Origin: CAIYRG01 sp964494505
GTDB taxonomy: Bacteria > Pseudomonadota > Alphaproteobacteria > Micropepsales > Micropepsaceae
Reading direction: 5' to 3'
Assembly: GCA_964494505.1 (NCBI GenBank)
Contig: CAZBRO010000007.1
Coordinates: forward strand, 62,001 to 126,000
Length of the DNA: 64,000 nucleotides
Shown here: one piece after another, positions 40,354 through 49,155 of the stretch
Layout: each line of letters starts with the position of its first letter
Position numbering within the stretch: the first letter of the stretch is position 1
Notes under the pieces: generated by a model
Databases searched by the model: none
The model's input: only the letters and a program-made list of their open reading frames with translations
What the model was told of the DNA's origin: nothing
Position numbers and translations under genes: made by a program

Positions 40354-41843
40354 CGCATCGTCGGCATCACGAAGCTCGAATCGCGCGTGTCCCTGGGCCA
40401 GCGCGCGGTCACCGTCTTGAGCTTGGTGAAGAAGCGCACGCCGTCGGCCCCGTGCTGGTTCGCATCTCCGAAGGCCGAGCGCTTCCAGCCGCCGAAACTG
40501 TAATAGGCGAGCGGCACGGGGATGGGCACATTGATCCCCACCATGCCGACCTGCACACGGGAGGCGAATTCGCGCGCCGCATCGCCGTCGCGGGTAAAGA
40601 TGGCGACGCCGTTGCCGTAAGCGTGCTCGGAGGGAAGCGCGAGCGCTTCGTCGAAATCGCGCGCGCGGACGACCTGCAGCACGGGGCCGAAGATCTCCTC
40701 GCGATAGGTACGCATTTGCGGCGTCACGCGGTCGAACAGGCAGCCGCCGAGGAAGAACCCGTTCTCGTAGCCCTGCATGGTGAAATCGCGGCCATCGACC
40801 ACGAGGTCGGCGCCCTCCTCCTGCCCGAGCGCGATGTAATCCAGTACCTTCCTGCGGTGGGCGGCCGTGATGAGCGGGCCGTAAGCCGCTTCCGAATCGG
40901 TGGGAAGGCCGATCTTCAGCGCTTCGACGCGCCGCTTCAGCCGATGCACGAGCGATTCCGCAGTGCGCGCGCCGACCGGGACCGCGACGGAGATCGCCAT
41001 GCAGCGCTCGCCCGCGGAGCCGTAAGCCGCACCCATCAGCTCGTTCGCGACATGATCGAGATCGGCATCGGGCATCACAATGGCATGGTTCTTGGCACCG
41101 CCCATCGCCTGGATGCGCTTCCCGGCGGCCGCGCCCTTTGCGTAGACATATTCCGCGACGGAAGACGAGCCGACGAAACTGACCGCGGCGATGCCATCAT
41201 CTTCGAGAATGGCGTCGACGGCTTCCTTGTCGCCATTGACGACCTGCAGCACGCCCGGCGGCGCGCCCGCCTCCAGCATCAGCTCGGCCAGCCGCAAAGG
41301 CACGCTCGGGTCTTTTTCGCTGGGTTTGAGAATGAAGCAATTGCCGCAGGCGATGGCGACACCGAACATCCACATCGGAATCATTGCGGGGAAATTGAAC
41401 GGCGTGATGCCGGCCACCACGCCCAAGGGCTGCCGGATGGAATAGCAGTCGATGCCCGGCCCTGCGCCTTCGGTGTATTCGCCCTTCGTCAAATGCGGGA
41501 TGCCGCAAGCGAATTCGATGACTTCGAGCCCGCGCTGGATGTCGCCCTTGGAATCGGCGACGACCTTGCCGTGTTCGGACGAAAGCAGGCGTGCAAGAGA
41601 ATCAATTTCCTTCTCGACCAGGGCCTTGAAATTGAACATCACGCGCGCGCGACGCTGCGGATTGACGGACGCCCATTGCGGGAACGCCTTGGCGGCGGCT
41701 TCGACGGCGGTGCGAATTTCGGCGCGGGATGCGAACGGCACTTTCGCCTGCACCTCGCCGGTTGCCGGATCGAACACATCGCCGAACCGGCCCGATGTGC
41801 CCTCGACATGTTTTCCGTCGATGAAATGGGTGTGGGTTCTCAT
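40350..41843 (-). CDS. mmsA: Methylmalonate-semialdehyde dehydrogenase (CoA-acylating)
   Basis: A 497-residue aldehyde dehydrogenase that turns (methyl)malonate semialdehyde into propionyl- or acetyl-CoA in valine and inositol breakdown. ITPFNFPAMIPMWMF, the catalytic Cys in GSAGERCMAISVAV and the C-terminal YSFGGWKRS are characteristic of the CoA-dependent type. In place of the usual catalytic Glu motif it has AMGGAKNHAIV, as expected for MmsA. The start at 41841-41843 overlaps the DUF433 stop as ATGA. Other valine-pathway genes are not in the window. Confidence 0.95.
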   Translation of the reverse strand: MRTHTHFIDGKHVEGTSGRFGDVFDPATGEVQAKVPFASRAEIRTAVEAAAKAFPQWASVNPQRRARVMFNFKALVEKEIDSLARLLSSEHGKVVADSKGDIQRGLEVIEFACGIPHLTKGEYTEGAGPGIDCYSIRQPLGVVAGITPFNFPAMIPMWMFGVAIACGNCFILKPSEKDPSVPLRLAELMLEAGAPPGVLQVVNGDKEAVDAILEDDGIAAVSFVGSSSVAEYVYAKGAAAGKRIQAMGGAKNHAIVMPDADLDHVANELMGAAYGSAGERCMAISVAVPVGARTAESLVHRLKRRVEALKIGLPTDSEAAYGPLITAAHRRKVLDYIALGQEEGADLVVDGRDFTMQGYENGFFLGGCLFDRVTPQMRTYREEIFGPVLQVVRARDFDEALALPSEHAYGNGVAIFTRDGDAAREFASRVQVGMVGINVPIPVPLAYYSFGGWKRSAFGDANQHGADGVRFFTKLKTVTARWPRDTRDSSFVMPTMR

Positions 41844-42064
41844 GGGAAGCCTGCTGCGGAGCGCATCTGCATCGCCGCGTAGGCGCACGCTGCCCGCACA
41901 TCATCAGTAGTGATGTGAGGGTGCATGCCGACAATGTCCACGGCAGAGCTTCCGCCTGCAAGGGCGAGCAGGACATGCTCGACAGTGATGCGCGTGCCCT
42001 TGATCACAGGTTTTCCCGACATGACTTCAGGCTTGATTTCGATACGTTGGACAAGTTCTTCCAT
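41840..42064 (-). CDS. DUF433 family protein
   Basis: A 74-residue protein with RIEIKPEVMSGKPVIKGTRI and the later DVRAACAYAA, the DUF433 pattern. It is a winged-helix-like domain often found as an antitoxin-like partner of PIN toxins. No PIN gene is adjacent. It overlaps mmsA by ATGA, so it is translated together with a metabolic gene. Confidence 0.85.
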   Translation of the reverse strand: MEELVQRIEIKPEVMSGKPVIKGTRITVEHVLLALAGGSSAVDIVGMHPHITTDDVRAACAYAAMQMRSAAGFP

Positions 42065-42136
42065 GGCGCAGATCTCCGCGCGCTCTATGTATCACGAACC
42101 AGGCGGATCGAGTTGCGCCGCAATGCAGAGTGAGGC

Positions 42137-42496
42137 CTAACGATATCCGCGTTCTTTTTGAATTCGCGTGTCGCAGTCGGGGCAGAGAAGGCGAGTATTT
42201 TCTACGGTATAACCAGCCATACCGTTAAGCCTATCCAACACAGCGTATTTCTCGGGCAAGGGATTGGGACATAGATCACATTTTCCACCCTGCTCACCCA
42301 TCTTGCGGGCCTTCAGCAGCCTGCGATGATTTGGCTTACCTCGTTCATCATATTGCAATTCTTTCGCGATCTTACGGCGATACGCGAACAGCAAACTGGG
42401 ATCACCAGCAGAAAGTTTTTCTAGCTTAGCACGAAGTTCAGCAAGCAGCACATTCGCGCCTTGTATTTCATCGGCTGTAAGATTGCGATTCGGCAA
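42137..42496 (-). CDS. Putative HNH-nuclease-like zinc-binding protein
   Basis: A 119-residue protein. The C-terminal part has Cys-x2-Cys (KCDLCPNPLP) and Cys-x2-Cys (LLCPDCDTRIQ) framing ENTR, resembling a treble-clef HNH endonuclease fold. The N-terminal 70 residues are helical and basic. The frame is very open to AT-rich codons: the GC content is about 50%, clearly below the neighbours, which suggests recent transfer. No ATG is present; TTG at 42494-42496 is the first usable start, 6 nt after the pntB stop, so translation would rely on reinitiation. Confidence 0.55.
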   Translation of the reverse strand: MPNRNLTADEIQGANVLLAELRAKLEKLSAGDPSLLFAYRRKIAKELQYDERGKPNHRRLLKARKMGEQGGKCDLCPNPLPEKYAVLDRLNGMAGYTVENTRLLCPDCDTRIQKERGYR

Positions 42497-42502
42497 CTTA
42501 GA

Positions 42503-43921
42503 CTAACCCAGCGACTTGATGATTTCTTCCGTCATCTTCTTCGCGTCGCCGAACAGCATCATGGTGTTGTCGCGGAAGAACAGCTCGTTCTCGACGCCGG
42601 CATAGCCCGAACCCATGCCGCGCTTCACGAACAGCACGGTCTTGGCCTTCTCCACGTCCAGGATGGGCATCCCGAAAATGGGTGATTTCGGGTCGGTCTT
42701 GGCGGCGGGATTGGTCACGTCGTTCGCGCCGATCACATAGGCGACATCGGCCTGGGGAAACTGCGAATTGATGTCTTCCAACTCGAAGACTTCGTCATAG
42801 GGCACATTGGCTTCGGCCAGGAGCACGTTCATGTGGCCCGGCATGCGGCCCGCCACCGGGTGAATGGCATAGGAAACCTTCACGCCTTCCTTCTTCAAAT
42901 GATCGGCCATCTCGCGGACCGCATGCTGGGCCTGCGCCACAGCCATGCCATAGCCCGGGACGATGATCACGCTTCCCGCATTCTTCATGATGAAGGCGGC
43001 GTCCTCGGCCGAACCCTGTTTGACGAGGCGGGTCTCCTTGGCCCCGGCCGCAGCCGCCGTCTCGCCGCCGAAGCCGCCTGCTATGACCGAGATGAAGGAG
43101 CGGTTCATCCCCTTGCACATGATGTAGGAGAGGATGGCGCCCGATGAGCCGACGAGGGCCCCCGTGATGATGAGCGCGGTGTTCTCCAGCGTGAAGCCGA
43201 TGCCGGCCGCGGCCCATCCCGAATAGGAGTTGAGCATGGAAACCACCACCGGCATGTCCGCGCCCCCGATGGGGATGATGAGCGTGATGCCGATGACGAA
43301 GGAAAGAACCGTGATTGCCCAGAATGCCCAATGCGGCTGGTCCATCACGAAATACACGATCAGTCCGACGATCACGACCCCGATCAGCAGATTGAGCAAA
43401 TGACGCGCGGGCAGGATGATCGGCGCGCCCGACATGTTGCCGTTCAATTTCGCGAACGCGATGATGGAGCCTGCGAAGGTGATCGCGCCGATGGCGACGC
43501 CAAGGCTCATTTCAATGAGGCTCTGGGTCTTGATCAGGCCGGTGCACATGCCCCCTGCATCGAGGACGCAAATTCCATAGGCCTGCGGGCTGTATAGGGC
43601 GGCGGCCGCAACCAGCACGGCCGCCAAGCCGACGAGCGAATGGAACGCCGCCACCAATTGCGGCATGGCCGTCATGGCGATGCGCCGCGCAGTGACCGCA
43701 CCGATGCCGCCACCGATGCCGAGGCCGAGCACGATGAGAATCAAAGTGAGCGCGTCCGAGCCGCCCGCCGCCAGCACGGCCGTCACGATGGCAATCGCCA
43801 TGCCGATCATGCCGCGCCGATTGCCGGTGCGTGAGGATTCGGGCGAGGCAAGTCCCCGCAGCGCCAGGATGAAGAGCACGCCCGCGATGAGATAGAGCAG
43901 TGCGGCGAGATTGGCGGTCAA
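42503..43921 (-). CDS. pntB: Proton-translocating NAD(P) transhydrogenase subunit beta
   Basis: A 472-residue inner-membrane subunit of the PntAA-PntAB-PntB transhydrogenase, which moves hydride from NADH to NADP while letting protons in. About eight membrane segments precede the NADP-binding domain with VIIVPGYGMAVAQAQHAVRE and IHPVAGRMPGHMNVLLAEA. The start is TTG at 43919-43921, one base after the stop of the preceding gene, with AAGGTGG upstream. This gives MTANLAALLYLIAGV, matching PntB N-termini. Confidence 0.95.
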   Translation of the reverse strand: MTANLAALLYLIAGVLFILALRGLASPESSRTGNRRGMIGMAIAIVTAVLAAGGSDALTLILIVLGLGIGGGIGAVTARRIAMTAMPQLVAAFHSLVGLAAVLVAAAALYSPQAYGICVLDAGGMCTGLIKTQSLIEMSLGVAIGAITFAGSIIAFAKLNGNMSGAPIILPARHLLNLLIGVVIVGLIVYFVMDQPHWAFWAITVLSFVIGITLIIPIGGADMPVVVSMLNSYSGWAAAGIGFTLENTALIITGALVGSSGAILSYIMCKGMNRSFISVIAGGFGGETAAAAGAKETRLVKQGSAEDAAFIMKNAGSVIIVPGYGMAVAQAQHAVREMADHLKKEGVKVSYAIHPVAGRMPGHMNVLLAEANVPYDEVFELEDINSQFPQADVAYVIGANDVTNPAAKTDPKSPIFGMPILDVEKAKTVLFVKRGMGSGYAGVENELFFRDNTMMLFGDAKKMTEEIIKSLG

Positions 43922-43922
43922 T

Positions 43923-44468
43923 TCAATCCACCTTTCCGCTTGCAAGATTGAAGATGTGGGTCTCGCAACGAAGATTGGCTTGTGCGGTCCCCACGGGAGG
44001 CGGCATGTCCGCCCGGCAATGGTCAATCATTATTCTCGAAGGTCTGCGCACGGATGACACCGGTGGCGGAAACTCGGCCATGTTGAAAGCGATGTCGTAA
44101 CGGCGGTCCAGACAGTCTGCGCCTTGCAGCGTATCGGCATGTTTGCCGTTGATCGTGATTTCCACATCAAGCGTGGAATCACGGCAGTCGCTCGGCGCTT
44201 TGACGGCGGCGATGCGAATTTCATTCTCCTTGAGACGGCAGATCACCGGTTTCTGGACGAGGTCCGGAACGCTCATTTGATTCAGCCGGTCCGAGTGATT
44301 CACAAACCCCGGATTGACATCCCAGATGCCCCGCATTTGCACGGAAAAATATCCCGTCTCCGGCGTGCAAACGGTCTGCGCAATCGGAAAGGCTTGGTCT
44401 GCGTGTGCGGGTGTTGCCTGAGCCATCCCGCCCAGCGCAAGCACGAGCAGAACGTCCGATCGAAACAT
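43923..44468 (-). CDS. Secreted protein of unknown function inserted in the pnt operon
   Basis: A 181-residue protein with a signal peptide (MFRSDVLLVLALGGMAQATPAHA) and five to six Cys in the mature part, likely disulfide-bonded in the periplasm. I do not recognise the family. Its start overlaps the pntAB stop (TGATG) and its stop is one base before the pntB start, so it is fully embedded in the transhydrogenase operon. In most genomes pntAB and pntB are adjacent. Confidence 0.7.
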   Translation of the reverse strand: MFRSDVLLVLALGGMAQATPAHADQAFPIAQTVCTPETGYFSVQMRGIWDVNPGFVNHSDRLNQMSVPDLVQKPVICRLKENEIRIAAVKAPSDCRDSTLDVEITINGKHADTLQGADCLDRRYDIAFNMAEFPPPVSSVRRPSRIMIDHCRADMPPPVGTAQANLRCETHIFNLASGKVD

Positions 44469-44779
44469 CACTTCTTCTCTTTCTTCTTGTACATCGCCAG
44501 CATGCGCTGAGTGACCAGGAAGCCGCCGAAAATGTTCACCGAGGCGAGGATCAGGGCGAAGAAGCCGAGTCCCTTGGAAATCCAGCTTTCGTTCGACATC
44601 GCAGGGACCGACACCGCGATCAGTGCGCCCACCACGATGACCGAGGAGATGGCGTTGGTGACGCTCATCAAGGGCGTGTGCAGCGCAGGCGTCACGCCCC
44701 ACACCACGAAATAGCCGACGAAAATGGCCAGCACGAAAATCGAGAAACGGAAGACAAAAGGATCGATCGCTTCCATCAT
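44468..44779 (-). CDS. pntAB: Proton-translocating NAD(P) transhydrogenase subunit alpha, part 2
   Basis: A 103-residue membrane protein with three hydrophobic segments and the conserved VWGVTPALHTPLMSVTNAI. This is the membrane part that is fused to PntA in enterobacteria but separate in alphaproteobacteria. The start could be either of two ATGs at 44777-44779 and 44774-44776. Upstream GGAG fits both. Confidence 0.94.
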   Translation of the reverse strand: MMEAIDPFVFRFSIFVLAIFVGYFVVWGVTPALHTPLMSVTNAISSVIVVGALIAVSVPAMSNESWISKGLGFFALILASVNIFGGFLVTQRMLAMYKKKEKK

Positions 44780-44788
44780 CTGTCTCCG

Positions 44789-45922
44789 CTATTTCGGCTG
44801 CAGCGCCGGATGAACCACCGCGCCGTCGCGCGTGAGGCCCGCACCCTTGACGATCTCGTCGTCCCAATTGAGCGTCAGGGCGCCGGTCTTCTTGTCGACC
44901 AGCAGGCTCACGAAATTGAGCAGGTTCCGCGCATAGAGGCTCGAGGAATCCACCGCCAGCCTTCCTGGCAAATTGGTGTGGCCCATCAAGGTCACGCCAT
45001 GAACCTCGGTCACTTCGTCGGGGCAGGTTAGCGGGCAATTGCCGCCCTGCCCGGCGGCCAGATCCACGATCACCGATCCGGGCTTCATGGTCATCAGCAT
45101 TTCCTCTGTGACCAGCACGGGCGCCTTGCGCCCGGGGATCAGAGCGGTGGTGATGACGATGTCCTGCTTCTTGATGTGCTCGGCGGTGAGTGCGGCCTGC
45201 TTGGCTTGATATTCGGGCGACATAGGTTTGGCATAGCCTGCGGCGGTTTCGGCCTGTTTGAATTCGTCGTCGATCACCGCAACGAAGGTCGCGCCGAGAC
45301 TTTCAACCTGCTCCTTGGTTGCGGGCCGCACGTCGGTGGCCGAGACGATGGCGCCCAGACGCCGCGCGGTGGCGATAGCCTGAAGACCCGCCACTCCCAC
45401 GCCCATGATGAAAACGCGCGCCGGCGCGATGGTGCCGGCGGCGGTCATCATCATCGGCATGGCGCGGCCGAATTGGGCCGCGGCATCGATCACGGCCTTG
45501 TAGCCGGCGAGATTGGCCTGGGATGACAGCACGTCCATGGCTTGCGCGCGCGAGATGCGCGGCACGAATTCCATGGCAAAGGCGGTGATGCCGGCTTCGG
45601 CGAGTTTCGCGATGGTGTCTTTTTCGGTCGCGGGCGACAGCAGGGCCGCCAGAACCGCGCCGCGCTTGAAGTGGCCGATTTCATCGGCTGCGGGCGCGCG
45701 CACCTTCAGCACGATGTCGGCATTCTTGAGCGCGGAAGCCTCGTCGGGCGCGATCGTGGCGCCGGCCGCCAGATAATCGGCGTCGGTTAGCCGCGCCGCC
45801 TCGCCCGCGCCGGTTTCGACCACCACCTCCAACCCCAGGGCTTTCAGCTTCTTCGCCGTCTCGGGCGTCGCCGCGACGCGTGTTTCACCGGCGCGCCGTT
45901 CCTTGGGGATCGCGATGATCAT
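44789..45922 (-). CDS. pntAA: Proton-translocating NAD(P) transhydrogenase subunit alpha, part 1
   Basis: A 377-residue NAD-binding subunit. It opens MIIAIPKERRAGETRVA and contains the Rossmann motif VFIMGVGVAGLQAIATARRL, followed by ATDVRPATKEQVESLG and IVDLAAGQGGNCP. The protein is the soluble part of the alpha chain. It is 9 nt before pntAB and 33 nt after the oxidase subunit IV gene. Confidence 0.96.
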   Translation of the reverse strand: MIIAIPKERRAGETRVAATPETAKKLKALGLEVVVETGAGEAARLTDADYLAAGATIAPDEASALKNADIVLKVRAPAADEIGHFKRGAVLAALLSPATEKDTIAKLAEAGITAFAMEFVPRISRAQAMDVLSSQANLAGYKAVIDAAAQFGRAMPMMMTAAGTIAPARVFIMGVGVAGLQAIATARRLGAIVSATDVRPATKEQVESLGATFVAVIDDEFKQAETAAGYAKPMSPEYQAKQAALTAEHIKKQDIVITTALIPGRKAPVLVTEEMLMTMKPGSVIVDLAAGQGGNCPLTCPDEVTEVHGVTLMGHTNLPGRLAVDSSSLYARNLLNFVSLLVDKKTGALTLNWDDEIVKGAGLTRDGAVVHPALQPK

Positions 45923-45955
45923 GGCCGTGCGGCCTTCATTCGGGGCTTGGATCGG

Positions 45956-46123
45956 TCAGCCGTTGTGGGTGCGGAAAATGAAGAGAAGGGCTGCGATGAT
46001 GATCAGGCCGAGGGTCGACCATTTCGCGCCGTTCCAGAAGGCGTGCCACGTTTTCACATGTTCGGTGATGTCCATGCTGCCGCCAGGCGCGTGATCGTCG
46101 GTGGAATGGTTATGCTCGGCCAT
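45956..46123 (-). CDS. aa3-type cytochrome c oxidase subunit IV-like protein
   Basis: A 55-residue protein with a His-rich N-terminus and one membrane helix (LGLIIIAALLFIF). GSMDITEHVKTWHAFWNGAKW is the conserved part of the small bacterial aa3 subunit IV family. It heads the pnt series on the minus strand; the main oxidase genes are not in the window. Confidence 0.8.
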   Translation of the reverse strand: MAEHNHSTDDHAPGGSMDITEHVKTWHAFWNGAKWSTLGLIIIAALLFIFRTHNG

Positions 46124-46654
46124 GCCTGCCCCCGGGGGTGAAGGATTGCGATTGTGGGGCGGACTATAGCAAAGCGCTGGCTTGCGCAAAGTCCGGATGG
46201 GAGACGGTGCGGGCTGCCGAGGCGACTTTTCGTCGCGGTGAAATCGGAAAGACTGCGCCGGGTCTTTCGGCGGCATGTGTCCGCGCAACGCAGGCGTCAC
46301 GGCAGGCGATTGAAGGAAGGCGGGCGCGTTCTATGTCTGAAGTTTGGGACAAAGTGGAGATCGCTTGAGAAACAGGAACAGCCGGCGGGAGAGCGGGGCA
46401 CGCGCGGCTTTATCGGCCGCTATCGCACCTTTATCGCCCCGTATTGCACCCTTATTCGCCGCTCGTAAAATTGCTTTATCTCCACCAAATCCCGCGCCGA
46501 ACCTCAAGGTTCGCCTCATTTATCCCCGCCCAAAGGGGAGGAGGGGGGGTGTGGATGGCCGGTGGCGCAAATTGGGACATTTCGGAGCGGCTCTTAAGCG
46601 CCCTTTTACTCGAAAGCCCGAGTATGAGACTCGCCACTCCAATCCGCCTCATGC
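46124..46654. other. Large intergenic region before the NtrC-type regulator, with a 21-nt tandem repeat
   Basis: A 531-nt gap between divergent genes. Open frames here are short, cysteine- or arginine-rich and not convincing. At 46408-46463 there are about 2.6 copies of a 21-nt unit (CTTTATCGGCCGCTATCGCAC and CTTTATCGCCCCGTATTGCAC, then a partial one). This may be a regulator-binding array or a small RNA. I see no clear promoter. Confidence 0.4.
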
Positions 46655-48169
46655 ATGACCCAGACCGTCCTTATCGTCGACGATGACCCGGTGCAGCGAC
46701 GGCTGCTCGAAGCCGCCATCGCGCGCATGGGGGGGCTTACGACGCTTACGGCGCCAGGGGGCGGCCCGGCGCTCGATCTGCTGTTTTCGCCCAGGGGCGA
46801 GCAGGTGTCCTTGGTCATGCTGGATCTGTTGATGCCCGACGTGGACGGCATCGAAGTGCTGACCAAGCTCAGGGCCGTCAATCAGGCGGTTCCCGTGATC
46901 GTGCTCACGGCCAAAGGCGGGATCGATTCGGCGGTCGAGGCCATGCGGGCGGGGGCGAACGATTTCCTCGTGAAGCCGGCGAGCCCCGAACGTATCCGGG
47001 TCTCGATCCAGAATGCGCTGAAGCTCGGCGTGCTTTCGGGCGAGGTTTCGCGGCTCAAAAAGAAGCAGCAGAACCGGCTCGTGTTCGGCGATCTGATTGC
47101 GAACAGCCCCGCCATGCAGCAGGTGATCCGGCTCGGCGTGCGCGCCGCGCAATCGACCATCCCGATCCTCATCGAGGGCGAATCCGGAGTCGGCAAGGAA
47201 CTGATCGCGCGCGCCATCCAGGGCGGCTCCGAGCGCGCCGGTAAACCCTTTATCGCGGTCAATTGCGGCGCCATTCCCGACAATCTGATCGAGAGCATCC
47301 TGTTCGGTCACGAACGGGGCGCATTCACCGGCGCCACCGACAAGCACCTGGGAAAATTCCAGGAAGCCGACGGCGGAACTCTCTTCCTGGACGAGATCGG
47401 CGAACTCAGGCTCGACATGCAGGTCAAGCTGCTGCGTGCGCTCCAGGAAGGCGAGATCGATCCGGTCGGCGCCAAGCGCCCGGTCAAGGTCGATGTCCGC
47501 ATCATCTCGGCCACCAACCGCGATCTTGCCGAATTGACGCGGGAGGGCCGCTTCCGCGAGGACCTCTATTACCGCCTGAACGTGTTTCCCATATCCATTC
47601 CGCCCTTGCGGGAGCGCCGCGAGGACATCGTCGCGCTGGCGCAATATTTCCTCGCCCGCTTCGCCGCGGAAGAGAGCAAACCCGTGACGGGCTTCCACCC
47701 GGAAGTGCTCGATCTGCTCGGGTCTTATTCCTGGCCGGGCAATGTGCGCCAGCTCGAGAACACGGTGTTCCGCGCGGTCGTGCTTTGCGATTCCGACAGG
47801 CTCGACATCGCCGACTTTCCCCAGATTGCGAGCGCCATGGGAGTGGTTGCGCGCGAACGCCCGGCGGCGCCGGCCATGTCCAGCGACAACACGGCCTCCG
47901 TCCGCACGCTCGCTGCGCCTCAGCGTTCGGAATCGTCCTACACCATCGATGCGGCGAACGAATCGGGCCACATGCGCAAATTCGAAGAGCTGGAGCTGAT
48001 GATCATCCGCATGGCGATCTCGCGCTATAACGGACGCATGACCGAGGTTGCGCGCCGGCTCGGCATCGGGCGCTCGACGCTCTACCGCAAGCTGAAGGAT
48101 CTGGGGCTGGCCACCAGCGAAGATGCGCCGGAGGACGAAGACGATATCGCGCGCGCCGCTGCCGGTTAG
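46655..48169 (+). CDS. NtrC-family sigma-54-dependent response regulator
   Basis: A 504-residue regulator. A receiver domain (1-125) contains VDDD near residues 8-11 and a phospho-acceptor Asp in VMLDLLMPD. A AAA+ domain follows with GESGVGKE (Walker A), the GAFTGA sigma-54 loop and GTLFLDEIGEL. A Fis-type helix-turn-helix ends it (MTEVARRLGIGRSTLYRKL). A long Ala/Ser linker lies before the last domain. No histidine kinase is nearby, so it is an orphan here. Its targets are unknown. Confidence 0.94.
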   Translation: MTQTVLIVDDDPVQRRLLEAAIARMGGLTTLTAPGGGPALDLLFSPRGEQVSLVMLDLLMPDVDGIEVLTKLRAVNQAVPVIVLTAKGGIDSAVEAMRAGANDFLVKPASPERIRVSIQNALKLGVLSGEVSRLKKKQQNRLVFGDLIANSPAMQQVIRLGVRAAQSTIPILIEGESGVGKELIARAIQGGSERAGKPFIAVNCGAIPDNLIESILFGHERGAFTGATDKHLGKFQEADGGTLFLDEIGELRLDMQVKLLRALQEGEIDPVGAKRPVKVDVRIISATNRDLAELTREGRFREDLYYRLNVFPISIPPLRERREDIVALAQYFLARFAAEESKPVTGFHPEVLDLLGSYSWPGNVRQLENTVFRAVVLCDSDRLDIADFPQIASAMGVVARERPAAPAMSSDNTASVRTLAAPQRSESSYTIDAANESGHMRKFEELELMIIRMAISRYNGRMTEVARRLGIGRSTLYRKLKDLGLATSEDAPEDEDDIARAAAG

Positions 48170-48504
48170 GCGCCAGGGGGCGGGCCGGATCGCTTGTCGT
48201 CGTTCTTCGGCGGCGGAGGGGGATCGGGCCAAGGCGGGATCGGCTTGCTTTCGCCAGGCTTCAGTCCGCCGACATGGTCGAGCAGCGGCTGATAGGTCGA
48301 ATCGCCCGGCGATATTTCAAGCACCGCCTGTGCCCGGTCGTCATCGCCGGGGCCCGGCACGCCGACCAGAATGGTGCCGTTCTCCAGCATCTTGGCGACA
48401 CCGACCGATTTTTGCGGCGGACTGTCCGGCGGCGCATTTTCCGCGGCCCAAGCCGCACCCGAAACCATCAGGATGAGACCAACGATAGCCGCGCGCAGGA
48501 CCAT
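48166..48504 (-). CDS. Small secreted proline-rich protein
   Basis: A 112-residue protein with a signal peptide (VGLILMVSGAAWAAE) and a Pro-rich C-terminal third. The short middle part (ILVGVPGPGDDDRAQAV) is unfamiliar. The end overlaps the response regulator stop by 4 nt. It is 3 nt downstream of gapR on the same strand. Confidence 0.6.
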   Translation of the reverse strand: MVLRAAIVGLILMVSGAAWAAENAPPDSPPQKSVGVAKMLENGTILVGVPGPGDDDRAQAVLEISPGDSTYQPLLDHVGGLKPGESKPIPPWPDPPPPPKNDDKRSGPPPGA

Positions 48505-48507
48505 CGC

Positions 48508-48753
48508 TCAGCTTCGCATACCCAGCGCGGAAAGATAGAGATCGAGGATGGCTTCCTGCTCCTGACGGTCGGCCTTGTCGAGTTTTCGCATCCGGACCAC
48601 TTGGCGCATGATCTTGGTGTCGAAGCCGGTGCCCTTCGCCTCGGCGTAGATTTCACGGATGTCGGCGCCGAGGGCGGCTTTCTCTTCTTCCAGCCGCTCG
48701 ATGCGCTCGACCAGCGACTTCAATTGTCCCGCCGCAAAGCCCGATTTTGCCAT
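48508..48753 (-). CDS. gapR: Nucleoid-associated protein GapR (DUF2312)
   Basis: An 81-residue DNA-binding protein. The sequence QLKSLVERIERLEEEKAA, then EAKGTGFDTKIMRQVVRMRK and LDLYLSALG is the DUF2312 pattern. In Caulobacter, GapR encircles overtwisted DNA in front of replication forks. The start MAKSGFAAGQ is chosen over an upstream in-frame ATG by family length. Neighbouring DUF1244, N-formylglutamate amidohydrolase and pyk are its usual company in this class. Confidence 0.93.
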   Translation of the reverse strand: MAKSGFAAGQLKSLVERIERLEEEKAALGADIREIYAEAKGTGFDTKIMRQVVRMRKLDKADRQEQEAILDLYLSALGMRS

Positions 48754-48849
48754 GGTCTGCTCCCGCAACCGAAAAGGCCTCGCGAAAGCGGGCCGCTCGG
48801 GTCATGAAAATCACGGAACGATTTCAATTGGCAATGCAGGGAGCATCGC

Positions 48850-49155
48850 TTAGCTGTGAGTCTTCTGTTCCACGGCCTTGGCGAATTGGGTCTGCTGCTC
48901 GGGCGAGGCCTCCCGCTGATAGCGCTTCTTCCATTCGCCCGGCGGCATTCCGTAGACGATTTCGCGCGCCTGATCCTTCTCGAGCGCGATGCCCTTCTCG
49001 GCGGCGGCTTCGCGATACCAGTCGCCCAGGCAATTGCGGCAGAAGCCAGCCAAATTCATCATGTCAATGTTCTGCACGTCGGTGCGTTTCCTTAAATGCG
49101 CGACGAGGCGGCGGAAGACCGCGGCCTCCAGTTCCGTGCGGGTCGCTTCGTCCAT
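48850..49155 (-). CDS. DUF1244 protein, possible independent start inside the fused frame
   Basis: The ATG at 49153-49155 is preceded by AGGAGG at 49163-49168 with a 7-nt spacer, an ideal ribosome site. Translation from it gives a 101-residue DUF1244 protein starting MDEATRTELEAAVFRRL and including NLAGFCRNCLGDWY. DUF1244 is a conserved helical alphaproteobacterial family of unknown function. Confidence 0.65.
   Translation of the reverse strand: MDEATRTELEAAVFRRLVAHLRKRTDVQNIDMMNLAGFCRNCLGDWYREAAAEKGIALEKDQAREIVYGMPPGEWKKRYQREASPEQQTQFAKAVEQKTHS

Noticed and set aside
40341..41882. A 513-codon plus-strand frame opposite mmsA
   Set aside because: Shadow of mmsA, whose catalytic motifs are on the minus strand.
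41840..42496. DUF433 gene and HNH-like gene as a toxin-antitoxin pair
   Set aside because: They are 72 nt apart with different GC content, no PIN or other toxin domain is visible, and DUF433 overlaps mmsA instead.
46154..46468. Possible 104-codon plus-strand gene in the intergenic region
   Set aside because: Arg-rich, no ribosome site, no known family, and it covers the 21-nt tandem repeat.
46649..48232. A 527-codon minus-strand frame opposite the NtrC-type regulator
   Set aside because: The plus strand encodes receiver, AAA+ and Fis domains with all motifs; the antisense frame is compositional.
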